From: CAZYBO01 sp964645205
Lineage (GTDB): Bacteria; Pseudomonadota; Alphaproteobacteria; Rickettsiales; SXRF01
Assembly: GCA_964645205.1 (NCBI GenBank)
Contig: CAZYBO010000003.1
Location: forward strand, 310,001 to 374,000
Direction: 5' to 3'
DNA: 64,000 nt
The position numbers were made by a program, and so were the translations under genes. Under the pieces are notes generated by a model that ran no database searches, was not told where the DNA came from, and saw nothing but the letters and a program-made list of their open reading frames with translations. The stretch's first letter is position 1, and every line of letters begins with the position of its first letter. Below, one piece after another: positions 24,502 to 32,507 of the stretch.

Positions 24502-24975
24502 CTAGTCACAGGCATAACCCGCCATAGCTTTTGGCTTTACCGTGCCGCACACTTCCGACTTCACCAGACGGTGCAGCACCTTATCGCCTTTACGGCGGTC
24601 GCCATGCGCACGCAACAACTCAGCCTGCGTGACGATACCTATAGCCTTTTTACCCTTGTTTACTAACAGCCGACACACATTGTATTTCCGCATTTTTTCG
24701 GCTGCATCCTCGATATCATCATTCTCATCGCAGCTATAAACTTTCTTGGTCATCACATCCTGCACCAGCGTCTTCACGGGATCCTTACCTTCAGCGGTCA
24801 CGCGAATGGTAATGTCGCGATCAGTGATCATGCCGACGATCTTGTCGGCTTCACCTACGGGCAACACACCGCAATCAATGTCTTTCATGCGCTTGGCCGC
24901 TTCGCGCACCACCATCGTCGGTGGCACGATGAACGGTTCAGCGGTCATGATGTCCTTCACTTTAATCGTTTTCAT
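24502..24975 (-). CDS. CBS-domain pair protein
   Basis: The 157-residue protein has two CBS domains (about 8-62 and 72-127): VKDIMTAEPFIVPPTMVVRE, IVGMITDRDITIRV, VQDVMTKKVYSCDENDDIED, AIGIVTQAELLR. The short tail contains two cysteines (EVCGTVKP and YACD). Stand-alone CBS pairs bind adenine nucleotides and report energy state. It is the last gene of a three-gene operon reading from FNR box 5. Comparable CBS proteins (Hrp1) occur in mycobacterial hypoxia regulons. Confidence 0.9.
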   Translation of the reverse strand: MKTIKVKDIMTAEPFIVPPTMVVREAAKRMKDIDCGVLPVGEADKIVGMITDRDITIRVTAEGKDPVKTLVQDVMTKKVYSCDENDDIEDAAEKMRKYNVCRLLVNKGKKAIGIVTQAELLRAHGDRRKGDKVLHRLVKSEVCGTVKPKAMAGYACD

Positions 24976-25003
24976 AAGACTTCCCCTTTGGTTGGTGATT
25001 TGA

Positions 25004-25306
25004 TTATTCTTTGCGCGGCATCATGTTGCTACCCTGCATCGGCATTCCAGACATCGGCATGCCGCCCTCTGGTTTTGACATCGCGCACTCATGTCCAAAC
25101 GGCGTATCGAAATACCCTGCATGCATATATTTCAGGCCAAAATAACTGTTGCCCGCCCAAGCGAACAGTCCCGTTGCGATCAAAATCACGCCTGCGATTT
25201 TGATTGCCGTTGAGGGTTGCCGCTGATTGACGTGAAAGGCAACAAACCCAGCCGCAGCAAGCGCCGCGCAAGCCATATCGACGATGACGTGAAGAAAAAA
25301 TGTCAT
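25004..25306 (-). CDS. Small membrane protein with Met-rich tail
   Basis: The 100-residue protein has two hydrophobic helices (about 4-23 and 33-52) and a soluble C-terminus containing YMHAGYFDTPFGHECAM and the Met-rich GGMPMSGMPMQGSNMM. The methionine/His/Cys content resembles copper-handling segments, but this is only compositional. Family not recognised. Operon with the genes on either side (22 and 28 bp gaps). Confidence 0.65.
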   Translation of the reverse strand: MTFFLHVIVDMACAALAAAGFVAFHVNQRQPSTAIKIAGVILIATGLFAWAGNSYFGLKYMHAGYFDTPFGHECAMSKPEGGMPMSGMPMQGSNMMPRKE

Positions 25307-25328
25307 AAAGGCTTCCTGTGGTTTATGA

Positions 25329-25535
25329 TTAATCCGTTGCCATATCGCAAACTTGCTCTTCTTCGCGAGTCAGCAGACTATAGACGTAACGTTCGATCTC
25401 TTGGGTGGTTTCAGGTATGGTTGTGTTCGCCTTCACAATCTGCCTGACGATAGCAGAGGAACGGGTGGGCATCTGTTCAAGCGAGCGCTGAATATTGTCG
25501 GCCAGTACGGGAACGTAAGCGTAATTGGCTTGCAT
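25329..25535 (-). CDS. Small hypothetical protein
   Basis: The 68-residue acidic, helical protein (DNIQRSLEQMPTRSSAIVRQ then ETTQEIERYVYSLLTREEEQ) has no signal or membrane segment. It is the first gene of the minus-strand operon, with FNR box 5 centred 64 bp upstream and a GAGAGGAG-type Shine-Dalgarno. Unrecognised. Confidence 0.6.
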   Translation of the reverse strand: MQANYAYVPVLADNIQRSLEQMPTRSSAIVRQIVKANTTIPETTQEIERYVYSLLTREEEQVCDMATD

Positions 25536-25592
25536 GGTGTGACTCCTCTCGTTGTTGGAGGCACAAATTAGGCGTATCAGATGGATATGTGT

Positions 25593-25606
25593 TTGATTAC
25601 AATCAA
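25593..25606. promoter_or_regulatory. FNR-type box 5
   Basis: TTGAT-TACA-ATCAA has perfect half-sites. It lies between the operon running left (25535) and the FNR-like regulator gene running right (25722), so the regulator may control itself. Confidence 0.8.
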
Positions 25607-25721
25607 ACGGTAATAGCTATAAAATACTGAAACATATAGTATTTTAATTATAAATGCTTTGACCAGCTTGTTCTTAGGTAGTAATCAAGAACTTAAAATG
25701 CTGACAGTGTCATAGGAGCTT

Positions 25722-26480
25722 ATGATGCCCATACCTCTCGATACGCTGAAAGTATTGCCGCTATTTGCGGATTTAACGCGTGAAGAGGGCAGCCTTGTCA
25801 CCCAAGCTGGTCGCCTCCGCAATCTACAGCGTGGGCAGTTTTTGTTCATGCATGGCGATAAGGTTACGCATTTTTATGTGATCTGTCGTGGCACCATCCA
25901 GATGTTTCGCGAAACACCAGATGGTCATGAGATTACCAATGATATTTTAATTGCCGGAGATTCTATCGGCGCGGATGAAGTGGTGCAGGCGAAAAAAACG
26001 CACCAAGCCAATGCCCGCGCGGTGGAAGACGCGGTACTGCTCGAAATCCCCATTAGCTGGATGAAAGAACACCTCAAAAGCTTCGATCAACTTGCCCCGA
26101 AATTACTGGCCGATATTGGCGCACGTTTGCACAATTCACAGCTAGAAGCTGAGCATCTTTCCACCATGAACGCCGCGCAGATTGTTGCCTGCTATCTGCA
26201 GAAACTTTGCGTACTCTATAATTTTGATCCACACGGATTTGAGCTGCCCTATAGCAAAACGCTGATTGCTTCGCGTCTGCACATGGAGCTGGAAACCTTC
26301 TCACGCACACTGCAAAAGCTCAAAGACCATGGCATTGCAGTAAATGGCACGCGTGTTTCGTTTACCAACGCGCACAAAGCCTCCGACTACGCCTGCAATC
26401 ACTGCTCTGCCTCCGCCGATTGCCCAACGCACCAACGGTTGTACGAAAAGCTACGCGAACACGCACCGAAACATGGTTAG
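25722..26480 (+). CDS. CRP/FNR-family transcription regulator with C-terminal cysteine cluster
   Basis: The 252-residue regulator has a cyclic-nucleotide-like sensor domain (about 12-115), a long dimer helix and a winged-helix domain (about 150-215). The recognition helix reads METFSRTLQKL: E191, S194 and R195 match the E-x-x-S-R that FNR uses to read TTGAT. The N-terminal cysteines that hold the FNR iron-sulfur cluster are absent. Instead a cluster lies after the DNA-binding domain, CNHCSASADC (C225, C228, C234), which could bind metal or sense redox. Six matching boxes surround it within 10 kb. Probable master of the island; the sensor signal is not known. Confidence 0.9.
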   Translation: MMPIPLDTLKVLPLFADLTREEGSLVTQAGRLRNLQRGQFLFMHGDKVTHFYVICRGTIQMFRETPDGHEITNDILIAGDSIGADEVVQAKKTHQANARAVEDAVLLEIPISWMKEHLKSFDQLAPKLLADIGARLHNSQLEAEHLSTMNAAQIVACYLQKLCVLYNFDPHGFELPYSKTLIASRLHMELETFSRTLQKLKDHGIAVNGTRVSFTNAHKASDYACNHCSASADCPTHQRLYEKLREHAPKHG

Positions 26481-27094
26481 GAAGCCTTCTTCCAGACAAT
26501 CACGTCGGGTGGTTTACGTGGACTGGTCAGGGTTTCACCAGCAGGCTTACCAATGATAATTGGCGCATAGGCGGTGTATTCCTGCGGCACGCCCAATTCT
26601 TTTTTCCACTCCGGTGTATTAAGTGCGCTTACCGCAAACCCAATCACGCAACTGCCAAGCCCGGCGGCACAAGCCGCAAGCATCAGATTCTGCGCTGCCA
26701 ACCAGCAGTCCGCCGCCACAAACGGCCCCATGGGTTTCCCATAAATAACGATCAGCGTGGTTGCATTATAAAAAACATTAAACTCTGGATTGCTGACCAT
26801 TTTGATGGAGTGCTTCGCCGGATGCGTGTCAGAGCCTTTCGCTTCTTCCCACACCAGCTCTTTGGCATCTTCCGAGAGCTGATCCAGTAACTTCTTATCC
26901 TGAATCACGGCAAACGCCCACGGTTCCTCGTGCATGGCGGTCGGCGCTTGTACGGCGGCGTAAAGCAATGGGTGGATATTCGCTTCATTAACGAGATCAG
27001 GAGTATAATTGCGAATCGCCCGACGTTTGTAAATTGCATCAATGACACCCATAGGATCATCCATTAGGTTTAAATCTTGTTCCGACCATGCCAT
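26477..27094 (-). CDS. Nitroreductase-family protein
   Basis: The protein is about 205 residues from ATG 27094; a TTG 15 bases upstream is possible. FMN-binding elements are KRRAIRNYTPD (about 18-28), APTAMHEEPWAF, and GLGSCVIGFAV in the C-terminal half. Such enzymes reduce nitro compounds, quinones or enones with NAD(P)H. It is 17 bp behind the universal-stress gene on the same strand and so under FNR box 6, and overlaps the regulator's stop by 4 bp at its 3' end. Confidence 0.88.
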   Translation of the reverse strand: MAWSEQDLNLMDDPMGVIDAIYKRRAIRNYTPDLVNEANIHPLLYAAVQAPTAMHEEPWAFAVIQDKKLLDQLSEDAKELVWEEAKGSDTHPAKHSIKMVSNPEFNVFYNATTLIVIYGKPMGPFVAADCWLAAQNLMLAACAAGLGSCVIGFAVSALNTPEWKKELGVPQEYTAYAPIIIGKPAGETLTSPRKPPDVIVWKKAS

Positions 27095-27111
27095 AGTTTT
27101 GCCATTCAAAT

Positions 27112-27981
27112 TTAATGCGATAACAACAATGGGATATCAGCCTTTTGCAACATATATTCCGTCACGCCGCCTAGAATCATCTCACGAAACTGGCTGTGGC
27201 CATAAGCCCCCATCACCAGCAGGTCGGCGTGTAACTCTTTCGCGCGTGCGAGCAGCGACTCCGGCACGTCGCGCTGCCCGGTGGCGACCGCGATACCTTG
27301 TGTATGGATTCCATGCGCAAGCAGATATTCCATCACGCCGCTTTCTCCTTCCAGATCGAAAACTTTGCCGGGTTCCTGTGCGGTGAGCACAAAGAGTTTC
27401 TCGGTATTGCGAATAAGCGGCAATGCGTTGTAAAGTGCCCGCGCGGCTTGCAGGCTGCCATCCCACGCTACCGCCACCGTTTTATCATTCCAATCTCTCG
27501 GCATATCGCCATGCGTGGTCGGCATCACCAACACCGGACGCCCTGTATCGAACAATGCAGGCGTGATATAATCGTGCGTCGCCTTATCATCCACGCCGCC
27601 TAAGACGACCAGATCGCTTGCACGCCCCTCACGCGCAATGGTAGCATCCACCAATCCAACTAGGTGGAGAAATCTGGCCGAAGCATGATGTGCAGGTGCA
27701 TCTGGCTGATCCAGCGGCACATGATGCTTCGTCGCAAAGGAAGTAACATACTGCTTCGCTTTGTTCAGGCGCTCTTTATTTTCTTTTTCAATGGCGGCGA
27801 TAATTTCACCGCTGACGATGATTCCCTCGCCATAAAGCCCAACATAAGCGCTCGGCTCAGATGAAACATGCAGCACCCGAACCCGTGCACCATGCGCCTT
27901 CCCCAACACCAACGCAGTATCCAACGCATTCAGCTCACTTTGCGAACCACCGAAAATACAGAGAATAGATTTAATGCTCAT
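27112..27981 (-). CDS. Tandem-domain universal stress protein
   Basis: The 289-residue protein has two UspA folds. The first begins SIKSILCIFGGSQSELNALD and the second about residue 160 (KTVAVAWDGSLQAARAL). The C-terminal domain has the ATP-binding signature MGAYGHSQFREMILGGVTEY (G-x2-G-x9-G-x-T). Tandem Usp proteins act in hypoxia and stationary-phase survival (Rv2623 in mycobacteria). FNR box 6 is centred 59 bp upstream of ATG 27981. Confidence 0.93.
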   Translation of the reverse strand: MSIKSILCIFGGSQSELNALDTALVLGKAHGARVRVLHVSSEPSAYVGLYGEGIIVSGEIIAAIEKENKERLNKAKQYVTSFATKHHVPLDQPDAPAHHASARFLHLVGLVDATIAREGRASDLVVLGGVDDKATHDYITPALFDTGRPVLVMPTTHGDMPRDWNDKTVAVAWDGSLQAARALYNALPLIRNTEKLFVLTAQEPGKVFDLEGESGVMEYLLAHGIHTQGIAVATGQRDVPESLLARAKELHADLLVMGAYGHSQFREMILGGVTEYMLQKADIPLLLSH

Positions 27982-28033
27982 AGGAATGCCCTTTCATTTC
28001 TGAGCACCCTAGCTGGAGACAAGTCAATTGCGT

Positions 28034-28047
28034 TTGATTGCAGTCAA
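28034..28047. promoter_or_regulatory. FNR-type box 6
   Basis: TTGAT-TGCA-GTCAA lies upstream of the usp-nitroreductase operon and is the last of six boxes. Confidence 0.8.
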
Positions 28048-28489
28048 AACGACTACACCAAAGAACCTCTCGCTGTTTAGCGAAAGCATCTCCCTGAAAA
28101 ATCAAAATAATTCCCTGCTGGCAACTTTAGGGAATTTTTGAGAAAGCTTTGATTGAGCCAGCAACACAGAGCGATAAAATGCACTATAAAAACAAATCTC
28201 GCTGCTATTTCGTGTATTTTCCCTGTAAATCGGCTGTTATCAGGGAATTACTGATGGCAAGGAGATCAATCTAATGTTGCTCCACCATTTCTTTTAGACC
28301 CCTATATCCATACGCCACCGGCGAGATGTATATGACGACTAAGCTGGCTGGAAGCCACACTCGCTGAAATAGCCCCACCCTGCAGCCATCGTAAAAACCC
28401 CTTCCGACACCGGAACGATTTATACATAAATCGTTAACCTATTTGGGCTATAGCTTGGCGTAACTGTATCATTTTTAGAAGTGCTGCAT
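28048..28489. other. Intergenic stretch with TCCCTG/CAGGGA repeats
   Basis: No gene is visible. Between 28090 and 28250, TCCCTG or its complement CAGGGA/AGGGAA occurs five times. Two hairpins form: AATTCCCT (28109-28116) with AGGGAATT (28129-28136) followed by T's, and TTCCCTG (28219-28225) with CAGGGAA (28241-28247). The first resembles a terminator. These may be copies of a dispersed intergenic repeat. A GTTAACC half-site lies at about 28432. Confidence 0.5.
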
Positions 28490-28651
28490 ATGTGCGCAGA
28501 CATTGTCCCGATCAGAGGCGATCATTCTGACACGAGCGTACCGGAACCGGACGCCGCCCGCCGCAGTCCCCCAAAGCCCGATTACGGCACGCGCATGGTC
28601 GTGGCGCTCCGCCAGATGGCGCAATATCTCGATATGAATAACCGGTATCTG
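28490..28651 (+). CDS. 5' fragment before the gap, probably the start of the chemoreceptor
   Basis: ATG 28490 opens a 54-codon frame running into the N gap: MCADIVPIRGDHSDTSVPEP, then RRSPPKPDYGTRMVVALRQM and AQYLDMNNRYL. It has no membrane segment. The following chemoreceptor lacks its first transmembrane helix, which would lie in the gap, so this is most simply its cytoplasmic N-terminus. A separate short gene cannot be excluded. Confidence 0.45.
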
Positions 28652-28751
28652 NNNNNNNNNNNNNNNNNNNNNNNNNNNNNNNNNNNNNNNNNNNNNNNNN
28701 NNNNNNNNNNNNNNNNNNNNNNNNNNNNNNNNNNNNNNNNNNNNNNNNNNN
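28652..28751. other. Assembly gap (100 N)
   Basis: Exactly 100 N, a placeholder length, interrupts the 5' end of the chemoreceptor gene. Confidence 0.99.
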
Positions 28752-28752
28752 A

Positions 28753-30810
28753 TCTGTTGTCACCATGGAAACACTTTCAGCGTTGGAGAAAATACGCGAA
28801 AGCTCTATGCACAGCGTAGAAACCGCTGCGCAAACGATCAACGAAGTGATCGACCGCAATCTCTTCGAGCGTTACGGCGACGTGCAGGCCTTCACCTATA
28901 ACGCAGCCGTATACGAGCCGGCCAACTGGGGCACTCCCGGCGAAACAAATCCTCTGGTCGTCTCCATGAATCGCTATATGAAAGCCTACGGTCTCTACAA
29001 AATCATGATGCTGGTGGGCAATGATGGTAGGCTTTTGGCGGTGAACACTCGCAACAGCCTCGGCGAGCCGCTGGATACCGCCGCCCTGTACAAGCATAAT
29101 TACGCGCAGGAAAAATGGTTTGCGGACGCAGCCGCGGGTAAGTTCCTGCAAGGCACAAACGGCTTGACCGGCACAGCCGTGCAACAACCGCAAGTTAGTT
29201 CCGTTGTTGCAGATATATATAAAAGCGACGGGTACAGCATCGCATTTTCAGCCCCGGCCATCAGCCCGGAAGGAAAGACGATCGGTGTGTGGGTCAATTT
29301 CGCGGATTTCGGGTTGGTGGAAGATATCATCAGCCAGCAATACGCAAACCTTTCCAAAACGCTGTGGAGCGAGCTTGAAATCACTGTCCTTGACCCAACG
29401 GGCACCGTCATCGTTGATTACGATTCCGAACGTGTAAAGGGTGCAAAATACGTGCGCGACCTTAACGTAGTAGGAAAGTTCAACTTAGTTGAGAAAAAAC
29501 TGTCCACGGCGATCAAAGCCGTAAAGGGAGAGCAAGGCAGTGAAGTAGCTGTACACGCACGTAAAGGCATCGAACAGGTGGGTGGTTATGCGCACAGCCT
29601 AGGCGCTTACGATTACCCGGGGCTTGGTTGGTCAATACTCCTGAGGGTTCCCAGTGAAGTTGCCTTCGGCACTTTACACGATATGCAAGAATTATTGCTT
29701 ATCACGCTTGCCGTTATAGTTGGGTCTTCGCTTCTCATTTCAATCTGGATCGGCATAATGGCTGCCAAGCCCGTAAAAACCCTTGCCGGGCTGGTTGAAC
29801 GGCTTGCGGGAGGCGACAAGAGCATCACCGTGCCGATGACCAACCGCTTCGATGAACTTGGCGACATCGCACGCGCCACACAGATATTCAAGGACAATGC
29901 GCTAAAGCTCGATAAAATGACCGAGGAACAGGAGGAACTTAAGAAAAAAGCAGAGATAGAGAAAAAAGCGAGCCAGGAAAAAATCGCTACCGATTTCGAG
30001 GATAGCGTAAAAGGCATCGTAAATATCGTAGCCTCAGCCGCGACGGAACTTTCTCACACCGCGCAGGAAATGGCGCAATCGATCGTGAAAAGCTCTCAAC
30101 TTGCGATGGGTGCCACCGATGCGGCGACCCGGACATCAGCAAACGTGCAGACCGTTGCCTCCGCTTCCGAAGAATTGTCGGCGTCGGTGAAAGAGATCTC
30201 CAGCCAGTTGCAAAAAACCAGCCAGCTTGTCACACAGTCGAGGCAGAAGGCCGAGAACGCGGATACTCTTGCATCCGCACTCACCGTTGCTTCCGATAAG
30301 GTTGCCGGGGCGATGGAAATGATTTCCAGCATCGCAGGCCAGATCAACCTGCTCGCACTGAACGCCACCATCGAGTCCGCGCGTGCAGGCGACGCCGGCA
30401 AAGGTTTCGCGGTCGTAGCCAGCGAGGTTAAAAGCCTCGCCAGCCAGACCGATAAATCGGTCGCGGAGATTCAGGGTGTTATCGTGGAAATGCGTAATGC
30501 TTCAAGCGCTATCATTTCCGCGCTGAACGAGATCAAGTCATCCGTCAGCTCGATTACGGAAGCGACGACCAGCGTGGCTTCGGCAGTGGAAGAACAATCC
30601 GCCACCACTAATGAAATCGCAAGGAATATGCAGACGGCAGCAACAGGAACCCAGACTATTACCGACAATTTGGGCAATGTCAGCGCATCCTCCTCGCAGG
30701 CGGGTGTAGCAGCGGATCAAATGCTGCAAGCCACGCAGGAACTATCCAAGCAAGCCGAAGGACTCAACACGCAGGTCAACAATTTCCTGCAGAAGATCCG
30801 CGCAGCCTGA
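28753..30810 (+). CDS. Methyl-accepting chemotaxis protein (5' end in gap)
   Basis: About 685 residues are visible. The periplasmic sensor region (to about 29690) has a Cache-like look: NRYMKAYGLYKIMMLVGNDG, DTAALYKHNYAQEKWFADAA, GYSIAFSAPAISPEGKTIGV. A transmembrane helix follows (LLLITLAVIVGSSLLISIWI), then HAMP (AAKPVKTLAGLVERLAGGDK) and a cytoplasmic signalling domain with the hairpin tip IAGQINLLALNATIESARAG and KGFAVVASEVKSLA. The in-frame ATG at 28765 lies inside the periplasmic part and is not the true start. The gene is a likely client of the CheA cluster at 35-41 kb. Confidence 0.93.
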   Translation, partial: SVVTMETLSALEKIRESSMHSVETAAQTINEVIDRNLFERYGDVQAFTYNAAVYEPANWGTPGETNPLVVSMNRYMKAYGLYKIMMLVGNDGRLLAVNTRNSLGEPLDTAALYKHNYAQEKWFADAAAGKFLQGTNGLTGTAVQQPQVSSVVADIYKSDGYSIAFSAPAISPEGKTIGVWVNFADFGLVEDIISQQYANLSKTLWSELEITVLDPTGTVIVDYDSERVKGAKYVRDLNVVGKFNLVEKKLSTAIKAVKGEQGSEVAVHARKGIEQVGGYAHSLGAYDYPGLGWSILLRVPSEVAFGTLHDMQELLLITLAVIVGSSLLISIWIGIMAAKPVKTLAGLVERLAGGDKSITVPMTNRFDELGDIARATQIFKDNALKLDKMTEEQEELKKKAEIEKKASQEKIATDFEDSVKGIVNIVASAATELSHTAQEMAQSIVKSSQLAMGATDAATRTSANVQTVASASEELSASVKEISSQLQKTSQLVTQSRQKAENADTLASALTVASDKVAGAMEMISSIAGQINLLALNATIESARAGDAGKGFAVVASEVKSLASQTDKSVAEIQGVIVEMRNASSAIISALNEIKSSVSSITEATTSVASAVEEQSATTNEIARNMQTAATGTQTITDNLGNVSASSSQAGVAADQMLQATQELSKQAEGLNTQVNNFLQKIRAA

Positions 30811-30826
30811 GCACAGAGACGATATG

Positions 30827-30857
30827 GGAGGTGGCGTAGCACCCGCGCGCCACCTCC
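30827..30857 (+). terminator. Hairpin after the chemoreceptor gene
   Basis: Arms GGAGGTGGCG (30827-30836) and CGCCACCTCC (30848-30857) form a 10-bp perfect stem. No T-run follows, so termination would be weak or Rho-assisted. Confidence 0.5.
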
Positions 30858-30875
30858 TGCTTGTCAGCGAAACAC

Positions 30876-30918
30876 ATATACCCTATACAGATATTCTAAA
30901 CTTTACAGAGGGGTATAT
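30876..30918. promoter_or_regulatory. Inverted repeat, possible operator of the CsoR-like gene
   Basis: ATATACCC (30876-30883) and GGGTATAT (30911-30918) are perfect 8-bp arms 27 bases apart. The right arm overlaps the start codon. G-tract arms flanked by TATA resemble RcnR/CsoR operators. Autoregulation is inferred. Confidence 0.4.
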
Positions 30919-31219
30919 GAAAAAAAGCAAAAAGAAGCAGGCGACCTACGCTGAAATCGATTGCAGCAGCGAGATGAAGCGGCTTAATCGCATCGTCGGG
31001 CAGATTGAAGGCATTCGTAAAATGCTGGATGAACAACGCAAACTCAATGACGTGCTCACCCAGTGCAAGGCGGTGCAGTCGGCAATGAAATCCATTGAAG
31101 CGCGAATTTTCAGGGCATATATCGAATCGTCGCTGGAAGAAATCACCAAGATCGGCAAAAAGAAAAACCGTCAGCAGAAGCTGGCCGAACTGCAGGAATT
31201 ATACAAGCAAGCAAGCTAG
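30917..31219 (+). CDS. CsoR/FrmR-family repressor lacking the usual ligand residues
   Basis: The 100-residue all-helical protein has the family signature MKRLNRIVGQIEGIRKMLDE and SAMKSIEARIFRAYIESSL. Family members bind Cu, Ni or formaldehyde through a Cys in the RyC-pd-il segment and a His/Cys pair in the HlxxC segment. Here these read RKLNDVL and RAYIESSL, with none of the ligands. The only cysteines are Cys14 (EIDCSSE) and Cys46 (LTQCKAV). ATG 30917 is used rather than an upstream ATG, because it begins the basic N-terminus MKKSKKKQ. The end overlaps the convergent transporter gene by 4 bp. Confidence 0.8.
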   Translation: MKKSKKKQATYAEIDCSSEMKRLNRIVGQIEGIRKMLDEQRKLNDVLTQCKAVQSAMKSIEARIFRAYIESSLEEITKIGKKKNRQQKLAELQELYKQAS

Positions 31220-32490
31220 CGCAACCGGCGGATATACAGCGCCACCAATCCGTTTAGCACCCCTACCGTAAGGAATACTTCCGGCACGGTGAATTCCTCT
31301 TTCAGCATCCACACTGTCACCACGGCGGCGACCACCATGAAAACGGCATTCACCACGTTATTAGTGGCGATGGTGCGCGCGCGGGACTCCGGTTCGCTAT
31401 CATGCTGCATGATGGCGTAAAGCGGCACCACATATACGCCCGCGCAGGCGGCGAAGGCGAATAAATCGAACATGATGCGCCAGCTCCACGGCTGCGCAAG
31501 GAATGTCCATGCGCCCATCAACGTGCCGTCCGCAGCGGGCACGATGCCGCGGCTGGCGAAAAACAGGTCGATAGTGACAATCGTCATGCCGAACGCAGCG
31601 GATGCCACATAAGTGCTTTTCACCTCGCCTCGCAGCAAGCGGTTGCAAAGCGCCGAGCCAACGCCGATGCCTACCGAAAACATCGTAAGGAAAAGCGTCA
31701 CCACCGTTTCGTCCGCGTGGATTACGTCCTTAGCATAGGCAGGAAATTGCGAGAGGAACGTAGCGCCGACCAGCCAGAACCATGAGATACCGAGGATGCT
31801 GCGAAACACGCGTGGGTTTTTGCGGTCGTGGTCGATAATGCGCCAGGTTTCGCGCGCGATGTTCCAGCCGATTTTCAATTGCGGCATTGGCGCGGGTGCG
31901 GTGGGTATGAAACGGCTGGCGATATACCCTAGCAGCGCGCAACTCATCATCGCCGCCGATATAAGGTGTGCGCCCGAATCCTGCATGATAAGCAGCCCGC
32001 CTAAAATCGTTCCCGCGAGAATGGCAAGAAACGTGCCCGCCTCGATATAGCCGTTACCCGCAATCAGCTCATCATCCTGCAGATGCTGGGGGAGCAGCGC
32101 GTATTTAATTGGTCCAAAAAACGTCGCCTGCACCCCCATGCAGAAAAGAATAAACAGTAGGAAATACGTGCTGCCAATATAAAATCCGACAGCAGCTAAC
32201 CCCATGAATATGATTTCGGCAATCTTGGTTATACGCGCCATTTTCGCGCGGTCGTACTTGTCGGCCAGTTGCCCGGCGGTAGCGGAAAAAAAGAAATAGG
32301 GCGCAATAAACAGAGCGCCTGCCATTGTTACGAGTATTTGCGCGTTGCCGCCGCTCTCCCCCGCCGCTTTGAAAGCGATAAGCATGACTAATGCGTTTTT
32401 CAACACATTGTCGTTAAAAGCTCCAAGAAATTGCGTGAGGAACAGAGGAAGAAATCGGCGCGTTTTCAAAAGCGAGGTTTTTTTCTGCAT
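31216..32490 (-). CDS. MFS transporter, LplT-like
   Basis: The 424-residue protein has 12 hydrophobic segments and the N-terminal signature FLPLFLTQFLGAFNDNVLKN typical of the lysophospholipid transporter LplT and the MFS half of Aas-type fusion proteins. The MFS loop reads GQLADKYDRAKMARITK. There is no acyltransferase domain in or near it. It is 17 bp downstream of fliJ on the same strand but is probably functionally unrelated. Likely role: flipping lysophospholipids at the inner membrane. Confidence 0.8.
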   Translation of the reverse strand: MQKKTSLLKTRRFLPLFLTQFLGAFNDNVLKNALVMLIAFKAAGESGGNAQILVTMAGALFIAPYFFFSATAGQLADKYDRAKMARITKIAEIIFMGLAAVGFYIGSTYFLLFILFCMGVQATFFGPIKYALLPQHLQDDELIAGNGYIEAGTFLAILAGTILGGLLIMQDSGAHLISAAMMSCALLGYIASRFIPTAPAPMPQLKIGWNIARETWRIIDHDRKNPRVFRSILGISWFWLVGATFLSQFPAYAKDVIHADETVVTLFLTMFSVGIGVGSALCNRLLRGEVKSTYVASAAFGMTIVTIDLFFASRGIVPAADGTLMGAWTFLAQPWSWRIMFDLFAFAACAGVYVVPLYAIMQHDSEPESRARTIATNNVVNAVFMVVAAVVTVWMLKEEFTVPEVFLTVGVLNGLVALYIRRLR

Positions 32491-32507
32491 ACGGGTATGA
32501 GGTATAT

